Origin: Sporosarcina sp. ANT_H38
Lineage (GTDB): Bacteria; Bacillota; Bacilli; Bacillales_A; Planococcaceae
Assembly (NCBI RefSeq): GCF_008369195.1
Contig: NZ_VOBC01000001.1
Coordinates: forward strand, 1,364,001-1,428,000
Direction: 5' to 3'
Length of the DNA: 64,000 nucleotides
The notes under the pieces were generated by a model. That model saw only the letters and a list, made by a program, of their open reading frames with translations, was not told the DNA's origin and did no database searches. The number at the start of each line of letters is the position of its first letter. The stretch's first letter is position 1. The position numbers and the translations under genes were made by a program. Positions 1-8,240 of this stretch are shown here, piece after piece.

Positions 1-331
1 CCTCATTCGACATTCCCTTTTGGGCGTTAGATTGAATAGTTTGGAGTTCATTGAACCCGATTTTTTTGATTAATACTCTTGTTGCCTGCTCTTTTGTTGT
101 GAAAGGAAGATTACTTTTTTCAACATTTGCACCTTCTTCAATGAAACGCATTAATTCAGGGTCATTTGCTACCAGTTGCTTAATTGCATTTAACTGTCCG
201 CTATTTTCTAATTCAGCAGTTACAACGTTCATTACTTTGTCGGAAGCAATATTGGTCCCGACATAATAGATTCCATATCCGGCTCCAGCAATAATTAATA
301 CGATGAGGAGAAGAATCTTCAACAGTTTCAT
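1..331 (-). CDS. Membrane-anchored hypothetical protein (3' end beyond window)
   Basis: The reading frame starts with ATG at 331 behind a strong AGGAGGAAGA ribosome binding site and is open to the window edge, giving about 110 residues. Residues 4-24 are a hydrophobic run (LKILLLIVLIIAGAGYGIYY) typical of an N-terminal signal-anchor. The rest is polar, with a segment ending LPFTTKEQATRVLIKKIG. It resembles short uncharacterised membrane-anchored proteins of Bacillales, but I cannot give it a function. The C-terminus is outside the window. No obvious operon partner is visible; the next gene on this strand ends at a terminator about 130 bases upstream. Confidence 0.75.
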   Translation of the reverse strand, partial: MKLLKILLLIVLIIAGAGYGIYYVGTNIASDKVMNVVTAELENSGQLNAIKQLVANDPELMRFIEEGANVEKSNLPFTTKEQATRVLIKKIGFNELQTIQSNAQKGMSNE

Positions 332-460
332 ATGTCTTCCTCCTATTTTTCATAGCTTAGGAAACAATAAATCATGTACTGTAGATTAGCTGCAACATAG
401 AGATTTCACGTCCAAACTCCAGCTCATTTGAATAGGCGCTTACGCTTTTGTTCTTTATAA

Positions 461-503
461 AAAACGTTAGCGGAATGTAAGTTTTCACATCCACTAACGT
501 TTA
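461..503 (-). terminator. Rho-independent terminator of the cvfC gene
   Basis: An inverted repeat pairs AAACGTTAG with CTAACGTTT and continues inward through GG/CC and ATGT/ACAT, with one internal mismatch. On the minus strand it is followed by a run of six T. It lies just after the stop codon of the CvfC-family gene. Confidence 0.8.
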
Positions 504-529
504 ACATATTGATAATTGTAGTGGTCTAA

Positions 530-1660
530 TTACTCTTTTGAAACTGCACGCGCCTCTGTCATTTGCTTCCAAACGGAACCTTTAGCATCTTCGCCTTCAG
601 CAATTCGCGCAATTGCCATACGGATTTGGAGTTTAACTTCAAACTCTGGATCGTTTTCAACCTCTTTCAAAGCAGGCAACGCCCTGTCAGTTCCTGTTTC
701 GTATAAAAACATAGCAGCACGCCAGCGAACCAGTTTGTTTTTATCATTCAATGTTTCGATTGCAGCCTTTTCGAACCCTTCGAAACCAAGGTCACTCATG
801 CAGTCTCCCGCCGTCCGACGCACTGCCCAACTTTTATCTTTAAGTGCTTTTTCAACATATGGAATAACAGCATCGTCTTCAATCATACCAAGATAGACCG
901 TTGCGAGACGTCTAATTGACATTTTTTCATCGTCCAGTGCGCGTTCAAGAAGTGGTGCATCCGTCATGTCGGGGTCAGGAATTTGATCTAGCAGTTGGAA
1001 TCTAGTCTCCCATTGGTCAACTGAAAACTCCTCTAGTGAAATTTTTCTTCCACGCTGGATACTTTCACTTTGTCCTTCATTCACCTGACGGATAATAGCT
1101 TGCAAACGTTCTTCTGTATATGCCGCCTCTATCTCCTGAATAACCGTTTCACCGATTTCAGTTTTTTCTCCGTAACGGATTCCATAATCTGCCCATTTAC
1201 GTAGTAAAACATAGTTCTCCACATCACGTCCATGAACCTTTTCCATCGCTTGCACAAAACGTTCACTTAGTCCAAAGCGTTCTTCAGATTCGCTATCGAA
1301 TACTTTCACTTGAAGAGGGATATCTTTGTAGGTTTGAACGTGTACGTATACTTCCCCATAGTTGTCATCAATCTCTTCTATTGGTTCTGTCTGCTCACTC
1401 TGTTCATCATTGAAAACGGCTTGAACGTCAGCAAGAATTGATTCCCATGCGACATTACTAATTCGTTCGACCGCCATGAAGTTCATGACGTGATAGATTC
1501 CTTTTACGCCATGAATGTTCAGTAATGCTGAAGCTGGAAAAGACGCTGTTTCCGCATCACTTTTTTTATAATTATGACTCGTCCCTTTTGCTAATTCTGT
1601 GTCGAGCACGATTTTCATGGAGTTAGGGCTTGGTGTTGGCTCAATCGTTACTATTTTCAA
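530..1660 (-). CDS. ypgR: Conserved virulence factor C family / YpgR-like protein
   Basis: This 376-residue protein has an Nfu N-terminal-like domain (about residues 1-85, starting KIVTIEPTPSPNSMKIVLD) and a C-terminal half of HEAT-like repeats (about 235-365, with units such as RRLATVYLGMIEDDAVIPYV). That layout is the CvfC/YpgR family of Firmicutes. Family knowledge: cvfC affects virulence gene expression in Staphylococcus, but the molecular role is unresolved. The isolated Nfu-type N-domain lacks the CxxC iron-sulfur scaffold part, so it is probably a protein-binding module. The start is TTG at 1660 behind AAGGGGAA. It lies 18 bases after the ABC-F gene on the same strand and may be cotranscribed with it. 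Confidence 0.85.
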   Translation of the reverse strand: MKIVTIEPTPSPNSMKIVLDTELAKGTSHNYKKSDAETASFPASALLNIHGVKGIYHVMNFMAVERISNVAWESILADVQAVFNDEQSEQTEPIEEIDDNYGEVYVHVQTYKDIPLQVKVFDSESEERFGLSERFVQAMEKVHGRDVENYVLLRKWADYGIRYGEKTEIGETVIQEIEAAYTEERLQAIIRQVNEGQSESIQRGRKISLEEFSVDQWETRFQLLDQIPDPDMTDAPLLERALDDEKMSIRRLATVYLGMIEDDAVIPYVEKALKDKSWAVRRTAGDCMSDLGFEGFEKAAIETLNDKNKLVRWRAAMFLYETGTDRALPALKEVENDPEFEVKLQIRMAIARIAEGEDAKGSVWKQMTEARAVSKE

Positions 1661-1678
1661 GTGTATGTTCCCCTTTCC

Positions 1679-3559
1679 TTAGGACTTATTCAATTCTTGT
1701 AAAAAAGACCAACGTTCAATGAGTGTGTCGTATTTGCTGTTTAGTTCTTCAAGTTTCGCCGTCAGTTCTCTTAGTTTATCGTAATCGGAGCCAGTGGATG
1801 CCATTTCTGCCTCTGTCGCTTCGATCGACTTCTCTACAGTTTCGATTGCTGACTCAATTGTTTCGTACTCTTTCTTTTCTGCGTACGACATTTTCTTTTT
1901 TTGTTCCTGTTGAACCGGTTTTTCTACCTCAACAATCGGCTCATGTATCACCTTTTCTTTAGGCACATAGGTTTCAAGGAAGTCAGAATAGATACCAAAC
2001 CATGTGTCGACATTCCCTGATCCATCCATTACCCATAGTTTTGTTGACGTACGGTCTAGGAAGAACCGGTCATGAGAGATTGTGATGACAACGCCAGGGA
2101 ATGTATCGATGAACGTTTCCAGTACAGAAAGGGTCTCAAGGTCAAGGTCATTCGTCGGCTCATCCAACAACATGACGTTTGGTTGTTCCATCAGTAGTTT
2201 CAATAAATAAAGTCTTTTTCGCTCGCCACCGGATAATTTGCCGATGGGTGTACCGTGTGCTTTTGTAGGGAATAAAAACCGTTCCAACATTTGTGAAGCT
2301 GAAATTCTTGCGCCATCAGCACCTTCGATATCATTAGAGGTATCACGAATATATTCGATAATCCGTTTTTTCTCATCCATAAGTGGCGCATGTTGTTGGA
2401 AATGAGCAATTTTCACTGTCGTTCCTTTGTCAATGATTCCGCTGTCCGGTTCACTTTCTCCAGAAAACATATTCAACAACGTCGTTTTCCCTGCCCCGTT
2501 AGGTCCAACAACCGCGATACGATCACCCGATTGAAGGATACTTGAGAATTCATTAATGATTTTTCTTCCACCGAACGACTTTGAGATGCTGACTGCTTCA
2601 ATCACCTTTTTACCAAGACGTGTTGACTTAAGCGCGACTTCCATTTCTCCGCCCGTGTCTTCTTTTTTGACTTTCTCAGCTAGGTCATCAAAGCGGTCAA
2701 TCCGTGCTTTTTGCTTTGTCGATCTAGCTTTCGCACCTCGTCTAATCCATTTCAGTTCAGAACGGTAGCGATTTCGGAGTTTATCGTCCGTCGATGCAGC
2801 CATCTCTGCGCGAATGGCTTTCGATTCAAGATAATTCCCGTAGTTACCTGTATGTGCATATAACGTTTTATCTGCAAGTTCATAGATATTAGTTGATAAC
2901 TCGTCCAAAAAGTAGCGGTCATGGGTAACAAAGATGACAGCTCCTTGTTCATTTTTCAAGTAATCTGATAGCCACATTATTGAATCTACATCGAGATGGT
3001 TTGTCGGTTCATCGAGCAATAAGAGATCGGCAGGCTCAATTAATACTTTTGCAAGCGTTACACGTTTTTTCTGTCCGCCAGAAAGCTCACCCATCTTTTT
3101 ATCGAACGTTTCAATACCAAGTTTAGACAAAATCGTCCGTGCTTTTGAGTTTATATCCCAGCCGGATAGATCGTCCATCTCGATTTGAAACTTAGAATAT
3201 CGCTCCTGGTTTAGTGTAGATTCCGGATTGGCCGAAAGTGCTTGAAGTGCGTACTCATATTCCAAGTTAACCTTGATAATCGGTGCATCACTCTTGAAAA
3301 CTGTTTCCATTACTGTAAGTTCCAGATCAATTTCGGGCTCTTGTGGCAGATAAACAATGCGGTATCTATTCGGATGATCGGCCGAAATCGTATCAGCTTG
3401 TTCAATTCCTGCAATGATTGACAGTAACGTCGATTTACCTGTTCCATTGATGCCGAGCAGGCCCACTTTTTCTCCGCTTATGACTGTAAACGCTATATTT
3501 TTAAATAATGTTTTCTCCCCAACAGTCTTCGTGAGGTTTTCGATAATCAATTGACTCAT
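1679..3559 (-). CDS. yfmR: ABC-F family ATPase, YfmR/Uup type
   Basis: This 626-residue soluble protein has two ABC ATPase domains and no membrane segments. Domain 1 has Walker A GINGTGKST (about residues 36-44), signature LSGGQKKR and Walker B LLLLDEPTNHLD. Domain 2 has GPNGAGKTT, LSGGERKR and MLLDEPTNDLD. A charged interdomain linker (about 240-300, rich in R/K) and a C-terminal coiled coil (about 550-620) fit the Uup/YfmR branch of ABC-F. Known for the family: these proteins act on the ribosome rather than in transport, and YfmR relieves stalling in Bacillus. Start ATG follows GGAAG at about seven bases. Antibiotic-resistance ABC-F members look similar, but the C-terminal extension favours the housekeeping YfmR assignment. 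Confidence 0.88.
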   Translation of the reverse strand: MSQLIIENLTKTVGEKTLFKNIAFTVISGEKVGLLGINGTGKSTLLSIIAGIEQADTISADHPNRYRIVYLPQEPEIDLELTVMETVFKSDAPIIKVNLEYEYALQALSANPESTLNQERYSKFQIEMDDLSGWDINSKARTILSKLGIETFDKKMGELSGGQKKRVTLAKVLIEPADLLLLDEPTNHLDVDSIMWLSDYLKNEQGAVIFVTHDRYFLDELSTNIYELADKTLYAHTGNYGNYLESKAIRAEMAASTDDKLRNRYRSELKWIRRGAKARSTKQKARIDRFDDLAEKVKKEDTGGEMEVALKSTRLGKKVIEAVSISKSFGGRKIINEFSSILQSGDRIAVVGPNGAGKTTLLNMFSGESEPDSGIIDKGTTVKIAHFQQHAPLMDEKKRIIEYIRDTSNDIEGADGARISASQMLERFLFPTKAHGTPIGKLSGGERKRLYLLKLLMEQPNVMLLDEPTNDLDLETLSVLETFIDTFPGVVITISHDRFFLDRTSTKLWVMDGSGNVDTWFGIYSDFLETYVPKEKVIHEPIVEVEKPVQQEQKKKMSYAEKKEYETIESAIETVEKSIEATEAEMASTGSDYDKLRELTAKLEELNSKYDTLIERWSFLQELNKS

Positions 3560-3671
3560 GACAACACTTCCATTTCTAATATGTACCTTGTACTATCATA
3601 GCCGATTTACCATGCTTTTTAAAAGAGTATTGTACTATCCGTGCATCTTATCGTATGAAAAACGCATGTTA

Positions 3672-3718
3672 CGTGAGAAGTATTGTTACAAATTCCACAA
3701 AATGGTACGATTCTCACG
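3672..3718 (+). promoter_or_regulatory. Promoter of the LytTR operon bracketed by an inverted repeat
   Basis: A sigma-A-like promoter has -35 TTGTTA at 3683-3688, a 17-base spacer, and -10 TACGAT at 3706-3711. Inverted repeat arms CGTGAGAA (3672-3679) and TTCTCACG (3711-3718) flank it, the left just upstream of -35 and the right overlapping -10. Autoregulation by the LytTR protein encoded downstream is inferred. Transcription should begin near 3718, so the protein cannot start upstream of that. Confidence 0.55.
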
Positions 3719-3739
3719 ATAGTATTTTTGCAAAAGGGC

Positions 3740-4198
3740 GTGGTAATCATTCGTTTGACGATACATGAATCTGAGGAGTATGACGAAGTTGAAATCATTA
3801 TTAAGTGTCAACAAATTGATAACCGGCTCGAACGATTAATCGAACAGATCAAACAAACAACCACTACAATCAACGGAACGAGAGATGGACGGACGTACTC
3901 CCTTGTCGTCGATAACGTATATTATATTGAATCTATCGACAACCGTTCGTTTCTTTACAATGAAAAAGACGTGTATGAAAACGACTTGAAGCTTTACGAG
4001 ATTGAAAAAATGTTGGTCGGAACACATTTTGTCCGGATCAGTAAAAATTTAGTTGTCAATACGGCGTATATTGAGAGCGTCCGGGCTCTATTCAACGGGA
4101 AATTTGAAGCGTCTTTGACAAATGGAGAAATAGTAATTGTTAATAGACATTACGTTAAGTTATTCAAAGAAAAGTTTTTAACGCGAGGTGGCAAATAA
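3740..4198 (+). CDS. LytTR-domain DNA-binding transcriptional regulator
   Basis: This is a short single-domain regulator without a receiver domain. Residues from about 45 to the end form a LytTR domain (VVDNVYYIESIDNRSFLY, then FVRISKNLVVNTAYIESV and VIVNRHYVKLFKEKF). It matches the stand-alone LytTR proteins that are co-encoded with DUF3021 membrane proteins. The start is uncertain. The frame is open to 3683, but the promoter predicts transcription from about 3718, so I use GTG at 3740 (an AAAGGG lies immediately upstream, with very short spacing). TTG at 3755 and ATT at 3749 are alternatives. The next gene begins one base after its stop, so the two are tightly coupled. In known LytTR-DUF3021 systems the membrane protein controls the regulator; that role is inferred here. 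Confidence 0.85.
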   Translation: MVIIRLTIHESEEYDEVEIIIKCQQIDNRLERLIEQIKQTTTTINGTRDGRTYSLVVDNVYYIESIDNRSFLYNEKDVYENDLKLYEIEKMLVGTHFVRISKNLVVNTAYIESVRALFNGKFEASLTNGEIVIVNRHYVKLFKEKFLTRGGK

Positions 4199-4199
4199 T

Positions 4200-4619
4200 A
4201 TGTACCGATTTAAGCACTACATTTCAGCAGGTTGTATCGCGTTTACGTTCAGTTCTATCTTTTATCTTTTATTTAGTCTCTTACATATTTTCCCGCCTAT
4301 GGATGCAAAAATCGTCGTCAATATGTTATTGATTTCAATTGGCATTATATACTTAGTCTTCTTAACGCATTTGTTTCCAATCCGAAATCCTTTATTATTA
4401 CGATTGCTTGAGCTTTTTGACGTAGTAATCGTTATCCTAGGAGTCGGTCTCGTTTTCAACATGTTTCCATTCAATTGGTCCACTATATCATTTGTCGTTG
4501 CAATCGGTTTACTAACATATATCATTGTGATTTCCTTTACCTTTATGGGCAATCAATCTAGCGCAGTGCAAATAAATGCTGTTATTTCACGTGAGAAAAG
4601 GAGTGATTCAAATGAATAA
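4200..4619 (+). CDS. DUF3021 family four-helix membrane protein
   Basis: This 139-residue protein has four hydrophobic segments (about residues 9-31, 38-60, 72-92 and 97-118) and a short polar tail. The size, the topology and the position immediately after a LytTR regulator identify it as DUF3021. ATG at 4200 is preferred over an in-frame GTG at 4188 because GAGGTGG sits eight bases upstream of the ATG. Its last eight bases overlap the start of the ABC ATPase gene (ATGAATAA), which implies translational coupling. By analogy with LytTR regulatory systems it probably acts as a membrane inhibitor or sensor of the LytTR protein; this is not demonstrated for this operon. Confidence 0.82.
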   Translation: MYRFKHYISAGCIAFTFSSIFYLLFSLLHIFPPMDAKIVVNMLLISIGIIYLVFLTHLFPIRNPLLLRLLELFDVVIVILGVGLVFNMFPFNWSTISFVVAIGLLTYIIVISFTFMGNQSSAVQINAVISREKRSDSNE

Positions 4620-5523
4620 AATAATTGAAGTAGAGCGCCTGTCCAAGTCATTCGGGAAAGTCAAAGCTGTTAACGACATCAGTTTCTATGTAGAAGAAGG
4701 CGCCCTCTTTTCTTTTTTAGGTACGAATGGCGCCGGGAAATCGACGACCATCTCAATTCTCTTGACGCTCCTTCAGCAAGACAGTGGTTTTGTCTTAGTA
4801 AATGGTTATACTGTCGGAAAACACGACCAAGCTATTCGCCAGGAAATCGGTGTTGTATTTCAAGAGAGCTTACTTGATCCTTTATTGACCGTTAAAGAGA
4901 ATTTAGCGATTCGGGGATCTTTTTATGGGCTTGCTCGGCAAGAGCGTAACGCTGCGATTACTCGAGTAATGGATATCGTCGATATACAGTCTATTTCGAA
5001 TCGATCTTACGGGAAATTATCGGGTGGACAACGACGGCGAGTGGATATTGCGCGCGCACTTATTCATAAACCGAACATCTTAATTTTAGACGAACCGACG
5101 ACTGGGCTTGATCCGGAAAGCCGGAAAAACATATGGGCAACCATACTGCAACTTCAAAAAGAAACAGGTATGACTGTTTTTCTCACCACACATTACATTG
5201 AAGAAGCAGCGAATTCGGATTATGTTGTAGTTATGAAAGAAGGTAGTATTGTTGCAAAAGGAACTCCTGAACAGTTAAAAAATGACTATTCAACGGATTT
5301 ACTGATGATTTCCACAGATCGAGCAGATGAACTGCGTAGCTTGCTTACATTAGATGGACTGGATTTCAATGAAGAAAGATCACTTTTTCACATCTGCCTT
5401 AGCGATACGACGGATGCGATACCGATTTTAGCGAAATTCGCTTCTTTCATCACTTCTTTTGAAGTGAAAAAATCCAGTTTGGATGATGTCTTTATCGCCA
5501 TCAATGGAAAGGTCGTGAATTAG
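4612..5523 (+). CDS. ABC transporter ATP-binding protein (drug/bacitracin-type exporter)
   Basis: This 303-residue ATPase has Walker A GTNGAGKST, Q-loop VVFQESLLDP, signature LSGGQRRRVDIARAL, Walker B LILDEPTTGLDP and switch histidine in FLTTHYIEEA. The C-terminal region (about 220-303) is the accessory domain seen in DrrA/BcrA/CcmA-type exporters. ATG at 4612 has AAGGAG eight bases upstream and overlaps the DUF3021 stop. An in-frame ATG at 4576 lies inside DUF3021 and lacks a good site. It pairs with the permease that starts two bases after its stop. The exported substrate cannot be read from sequence; antimicrobial peptide or drug export is inferred from the family. Confidence 0.92.
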   Translation: MNKIIEVERLSKSFGKVKAVNDISFYVEEGALFSFLGTNGAGKSTTISILLTLLQQDSGFVLVNGYTVGKHDQAIRQEIGVVFQESLLDPLLTVKENLAIRGSFYGLARQERNAAITRVMDIVDIQSISNRSYGKLSGGQRRRVDIARALIHKPNILILDEPTTGLDPESRKNIWATILQLQKETGMTVFLTTHYIEEAANSDYVVVMKEGSIVAKGTPEQLKNDYSTDLLMISTDRADELRSLLTLDGLDFNEERSLFHICLSDTTDAIPILAKFASFITSFEVKKSSLDDVFIAINGKVVN

Positions 5524-5524
5524 G

Positions 5525-6379
5525 ATGATAGCATTCGCTAAACGGAATATATTATTGTACTTCAGGGATAAAGCCACAGTCTTTTTCTCGCTTCTTGCCG
5601 TCATTATTTTAATTGCTCTGTACGTTTTATTCTTAGGAGATATGACAGCCAAAGGGCTTCCGGACTTCCCCGCAAAAAAGGCAGTGCTCACTTCATGGTT
5701 CATCGCTGGGATTCTAGCAGTAACTTCAATGACGACAACACTTGGCTCGTTCGGCATTTTGGTTGAAGATCGCGCAAATAAAACATATATGGATTTTTAC
5801 TCTTCCCCTATTTCACGAGCGAATTTAGTGGGTGGCTATATCGTCAGTGCGTTGGTTGTAGGTTTCATCATGTGCATGTTGGCACTCCTTGCTTCAAATA
5901 TGTATCTCTATGTTTCTGGAGAATCAGTACTGTCGTTCGGTAAAATGATAGCAGCTGGCGGTGTAGTTATATTATCTGTTTTGGCAAGTGGATCGATGGT
6001 GCTTCTTTTGGTTTCCTTTTTCAAAACGTCAAATGCATTTGCTGCAGCAAGCACGGTCATTGGAACACTCCTGGGATTCTTAGCTGGCATCTATATTCCG
6101 ATTGGCGGCCTGCCTGATTACATCCAAGCAGTTGTCAAGATTTTCCCCGTCTCTCATTCAGCTGCCCTCTTTCGGCAATTAATAATGGATGCCCCCCTAC
6201 TAGAGGCCTTTTCTACTGCGCCAGTCGCTGTGAAACAAGCATTCGAAATCGATATGGGCATCTTATACAACATCAATGGTAAAAAAACTACTCCCTTTTT
6301 TAGTATTATGTATCTCAGTGCTACAACGTTGCTGTTTTTCGGTCTATCCCTGCTTGTTATGAGAAGAAAAAGTAAATAA
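5525..6379 (+). CDS. ABC-2 type transporter permease
   Basis: This 284-residue protein has six predicted membrane segments: an N-terminal helix after a short cytoplasmic arm (MIAFAKRNILLYFRDKA), a cluster of four helices between about 55 and 200, and a C-terminal helix ending in MRRKSK. A longer extracytoplasmic stretch lies around residues 200-255. This is the ABC-2 membrane family (DrrB/BcrB-like). It is the last gene of the LytTR-DUF3021-ABC operon and is followed by a long hairpin. ATG lies one base after the ATPase stop, so the two should be made in equal amounts. Confidence 0.88.
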   Translation: MIAFAKRNILLYFRDKATVFFSLLAVIILIALYVLFLGDMTAKGLPDFPAKKAVLTSWFIAGILAVTSMTTTLGSFGILVEDRANKTYMDFYSSPISRANLVGGYIVSALVVGFIMCMLALLASNMYLYVSGESVLSFGKMIAAGGVVILSVLASGSMVLLLVSFFKTSNAFAAASTVIGTLLGFLAGIYIPIGGLPDYIQAVVKIFPVSHSAALFRQLIMDAPLLEAFSTAPVAVKQAFEIDMGILYNINGKKTTPFFSIMYLSATTLLFFGLSLLVMRRKSK

Positions 6380-6427
6380 GCTTGCGTGTGCATATCGAGG
6401 CTGTCCCTCTTATGCACGCGCAAGCTT
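6378..6427 (+). terminator. Long hairpin after the ABC exporter operon
   Basis: Two 16-base arms (AAGCTTGCGTGTGCAT and ATGCACGCGCAAGCTT) pair completely apart from one G-U position, with an 18-base loop. The left arm overlaps the permease stop codon. Only four T follow on the plus strand, so termination may be partial. Confidence 0.7.
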
Positions 6428-6823
6428 TTATGTCGAAAGGTAAGAAAGTATACGTTTTTCTACTCGATCGGTGTCTAGACTCCTGACGTCAGCCTCTCGA
6501 ATCGCTTTACTTTTTTATTAATTCACCAAGCGTCCCGATATTCCTACAAGAGAAAATTGAGCGTAGACGCTTTACAGGGGCAAAGGTAGCCGAAGTCGAT
6601 ATAAGGGGAAACTGCATTTCAACTTATATCGGGATGCAACTTCGTGAATAATTAGTTTCATAGTTACGCAAAAACAACAGACCTCGGTAAAATTATGAAT
6701 ATTTCGCCGAGAGCGACCCGGAAATGGTCCAGTAAAATGGTGGTTATCAAGCCCTTCTTACCAGTATTTTATGCGAATAAATGGTTAATCAACAGACGTG
6801 ATGATTAAATAATGGGATGGAAA
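6428..6823. other. Intergenic stretch with nested inverted repeats, no gene
   Basis: I see no supportable coding region here. The segment holds several inverted repeats. CGATATAAG (6597-6605) pairs with CTTATATCG (6623-6631), enclosed by CGAAGT (6591-6596) and ACTTCG (6639-6644). GCGTCCCGATAT near 6531 can alternatively pair with ATATCGGGATGC at 6626-6637. GCGT-AG-ACGC lies near 6561-6570. A copy of a dispersed repeat is at 6466-6509. A short frame near 6700-6740 reads EYFAESDPEMVQ before a stop and may be a gene remnant. Confidence 0.5.
6466..6509 (+). repeat. Degenerate dispersed intergenic repeat (GTGTCTAGAC type), copy 1
   Basis: Contains GGTGTCTAGACTCC followed by TCGAATCGCTTTA. The GTCTAGACAC core recurs, in either orientation, at 54315-54364 and, with one change, at 39539-39572. 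It is purely intergenic. Confidence 0.45.
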
Positions 6824-6867
6824 AAGTCTGATCTGTTAGCTAGAAAACTCACTAACAGATCAGACTT
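6824..6867 (-). terminator. Terminator of the gntP-glycerate kinase unit
   Basis: A perfect 16-bp stem (AAGTCTGATCTGTTAG / CTAACAGATCAGACTT) with a 12-base loop is followed on the minus strand by five T. It sits just past the permease stop codon. Confidence 0.88.
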
Positions 6868-6881
6868 CTTTATCACATGAT

Positions 6882-8228
6882 CTACACTAGAACAGTCCAT
6901 AGCAACATCGTAACTACGATCGTTGTTACGCCTTGTAAAAGCGTTGCCATCGTTTGCGCTTTATACGCATCTGTTACTGTCATACCACTAAATTCAGTGA
7001 CAACCCAGAAGAAGCTATCGTTCACATGGCTGACAGTCATTGCTCCAGCACCAATTGCCATGACTACAAGCGCAAGTGGAATTGCGCCTTCAATGCCAAA
7101 TGAAGGCAGCAGTGGTGCTATTAATGTTGACGTGATGACAAGTGCGGCAGTCGAAGAGCCTTGGGCTGTTTTCAATGCCGCTGCAATGATAAACGGAATA
7201 AGGAGGAACAATGCACCACCTGCTAACGCATCCATATTCATGTTTGCGATAAGATCGGCAACACCTGAATTTGAAATAACTTTTCCGAATGCTCCTCCTG
7301 CTCCCGTGATGAGAAGAATTGGCGCAGCTTGTTTCAGTGCTTCACCAATCCATCCTGATAACGTCTCTTCATTAAATTTAGGAAGTAACATAAACGCTGC
7401 TAATACACCGAATAAAAGTGCAACAGATGGTGCTCCTAAAAATCGTAAGAAGTTGATAAAGCCTGTAACTTCACCCGTAAGAGCTGCAATTGATCCGATT
7501 CCAATCAAAATAATTGGCAGGACAATCGGTAGGAACGCCTTGAAAGTAGAAGGCATTTCTCCGAATGATTTCACAATTTCTTCGTAATTCAGACCGCCTT
7601 CCTCTGTATCTTCTGGCACTTTGATTTTAGATGCCACTTTAACTGCCCAGAAATAACCGACAATGACCGCTGGAATCGCAACGAAAAGGCCCATTAAAAT
7701 AATAGTTCCTAAATAATTTGCCGCACCAATGTTACCAGCTGCAGCAATTGGTCCAGGTGTTGGGGGTACTAATGTGTGTGTTGCATACAAACCGGTTGCG
7801 AGTGCAACTGACATCGATGCAATCCCAACTTTCGCCCGTTTCGCAAGTGCTTTTTTCAAACTTGATAATATAATGAATCCTGAATCACAGAAAACTGGAA
7901 TTGATACAATATACCCGATAAGTGACATTGCCAGTTGAGGTCGCTTTTCTCCAATCAACCGTAAAACGACTTCCGCCATACGATATGCCGCACCAGATTT
8001 TTCTAAAATAACACCAATGATTGTTCCGGCAACAATGACAATTCCAATCGACTTCATCAGTCCGCCAAATCCTTCATTTACACTGTCAACAACTGTTAAT
8101 AAAGGCATACCAGAAGCTATTCCGACAAAAAATGCACCAAGTAACAAAGACAAAAATGGATGAACTTTGAAAACAGCCGTCAATAGAACAATGAGTACAA
8201 CACCAAGAGTAATTACTGCAAATAACAT
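6882..8228 (-). CDS. GntP family permease (gluconate/glycerate:H+ symporter)
   Basis: This 448-residue protein has about 12-14 membrane segments and GntP family features, such as FCDSGFIILSSLKKALAKR near residue 115 and THTLVPPTPGPIAAAGNIGA near 150. The family takes up gluconate and related hydroxy acids by proton symport. It starts 12 bases downstream of the glycerate kinase gene and shares its terminator. With a sugar-diacid-type regulator divergent from it, the likely substrate is D-glycerate or a closely related sugar acid rather than gluconate, because no gluconate kinase is present. ATG is preceded by AAAGGGGTG. Confidence 0.88.
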   Translation of the reverse strand: MLFAVITLGVVLIVLLTAVFKVHPFLSLLLGAFFVGIASGMPLLTVVDSVNEGFGGLMKSIGIVIVAGTIIGVILEKSGAAYRMAEVVLRLIGEKRPQLAMSLIGYIVSIPVFCDSGFIILSSLKKALAKRAKVGIASMSVALATGLYATHTLVPPTPGPIAAAGNIGAANYLGTIILMGLFVAIPAVIVGYFWAVKVASKIKVPEDTEEGGLNYEEIVKSFGEMPSTFKAFLPIVLPIILIGIGSIAALTGEVTGFINFLRFLGAPSVALLFGVLAAFMLLPKFNEETLSGWIGEALKQAAPILLITGAGGAFGKVISNSGVADLIANMNMDALAGGALFLLIPFIIAAALKTAQGSSTAALVITSTLIAPLLPSFGIEGAIPLALVVMAIGAGAMTVSHVNDSFFWVVTEFSGMTVTDAYKAQTMATLLQGVTTIVVTMLLWTVLV

Positions 8229-8240
8229 CCCTACACCCCT

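Noticed and set aside
6877..7587. Long plus-strand open frame of 236 codons
   Set aside because: It is antisense to the GntP permease, has low-complexity composition, no ribosome binding site and no family resemblance.
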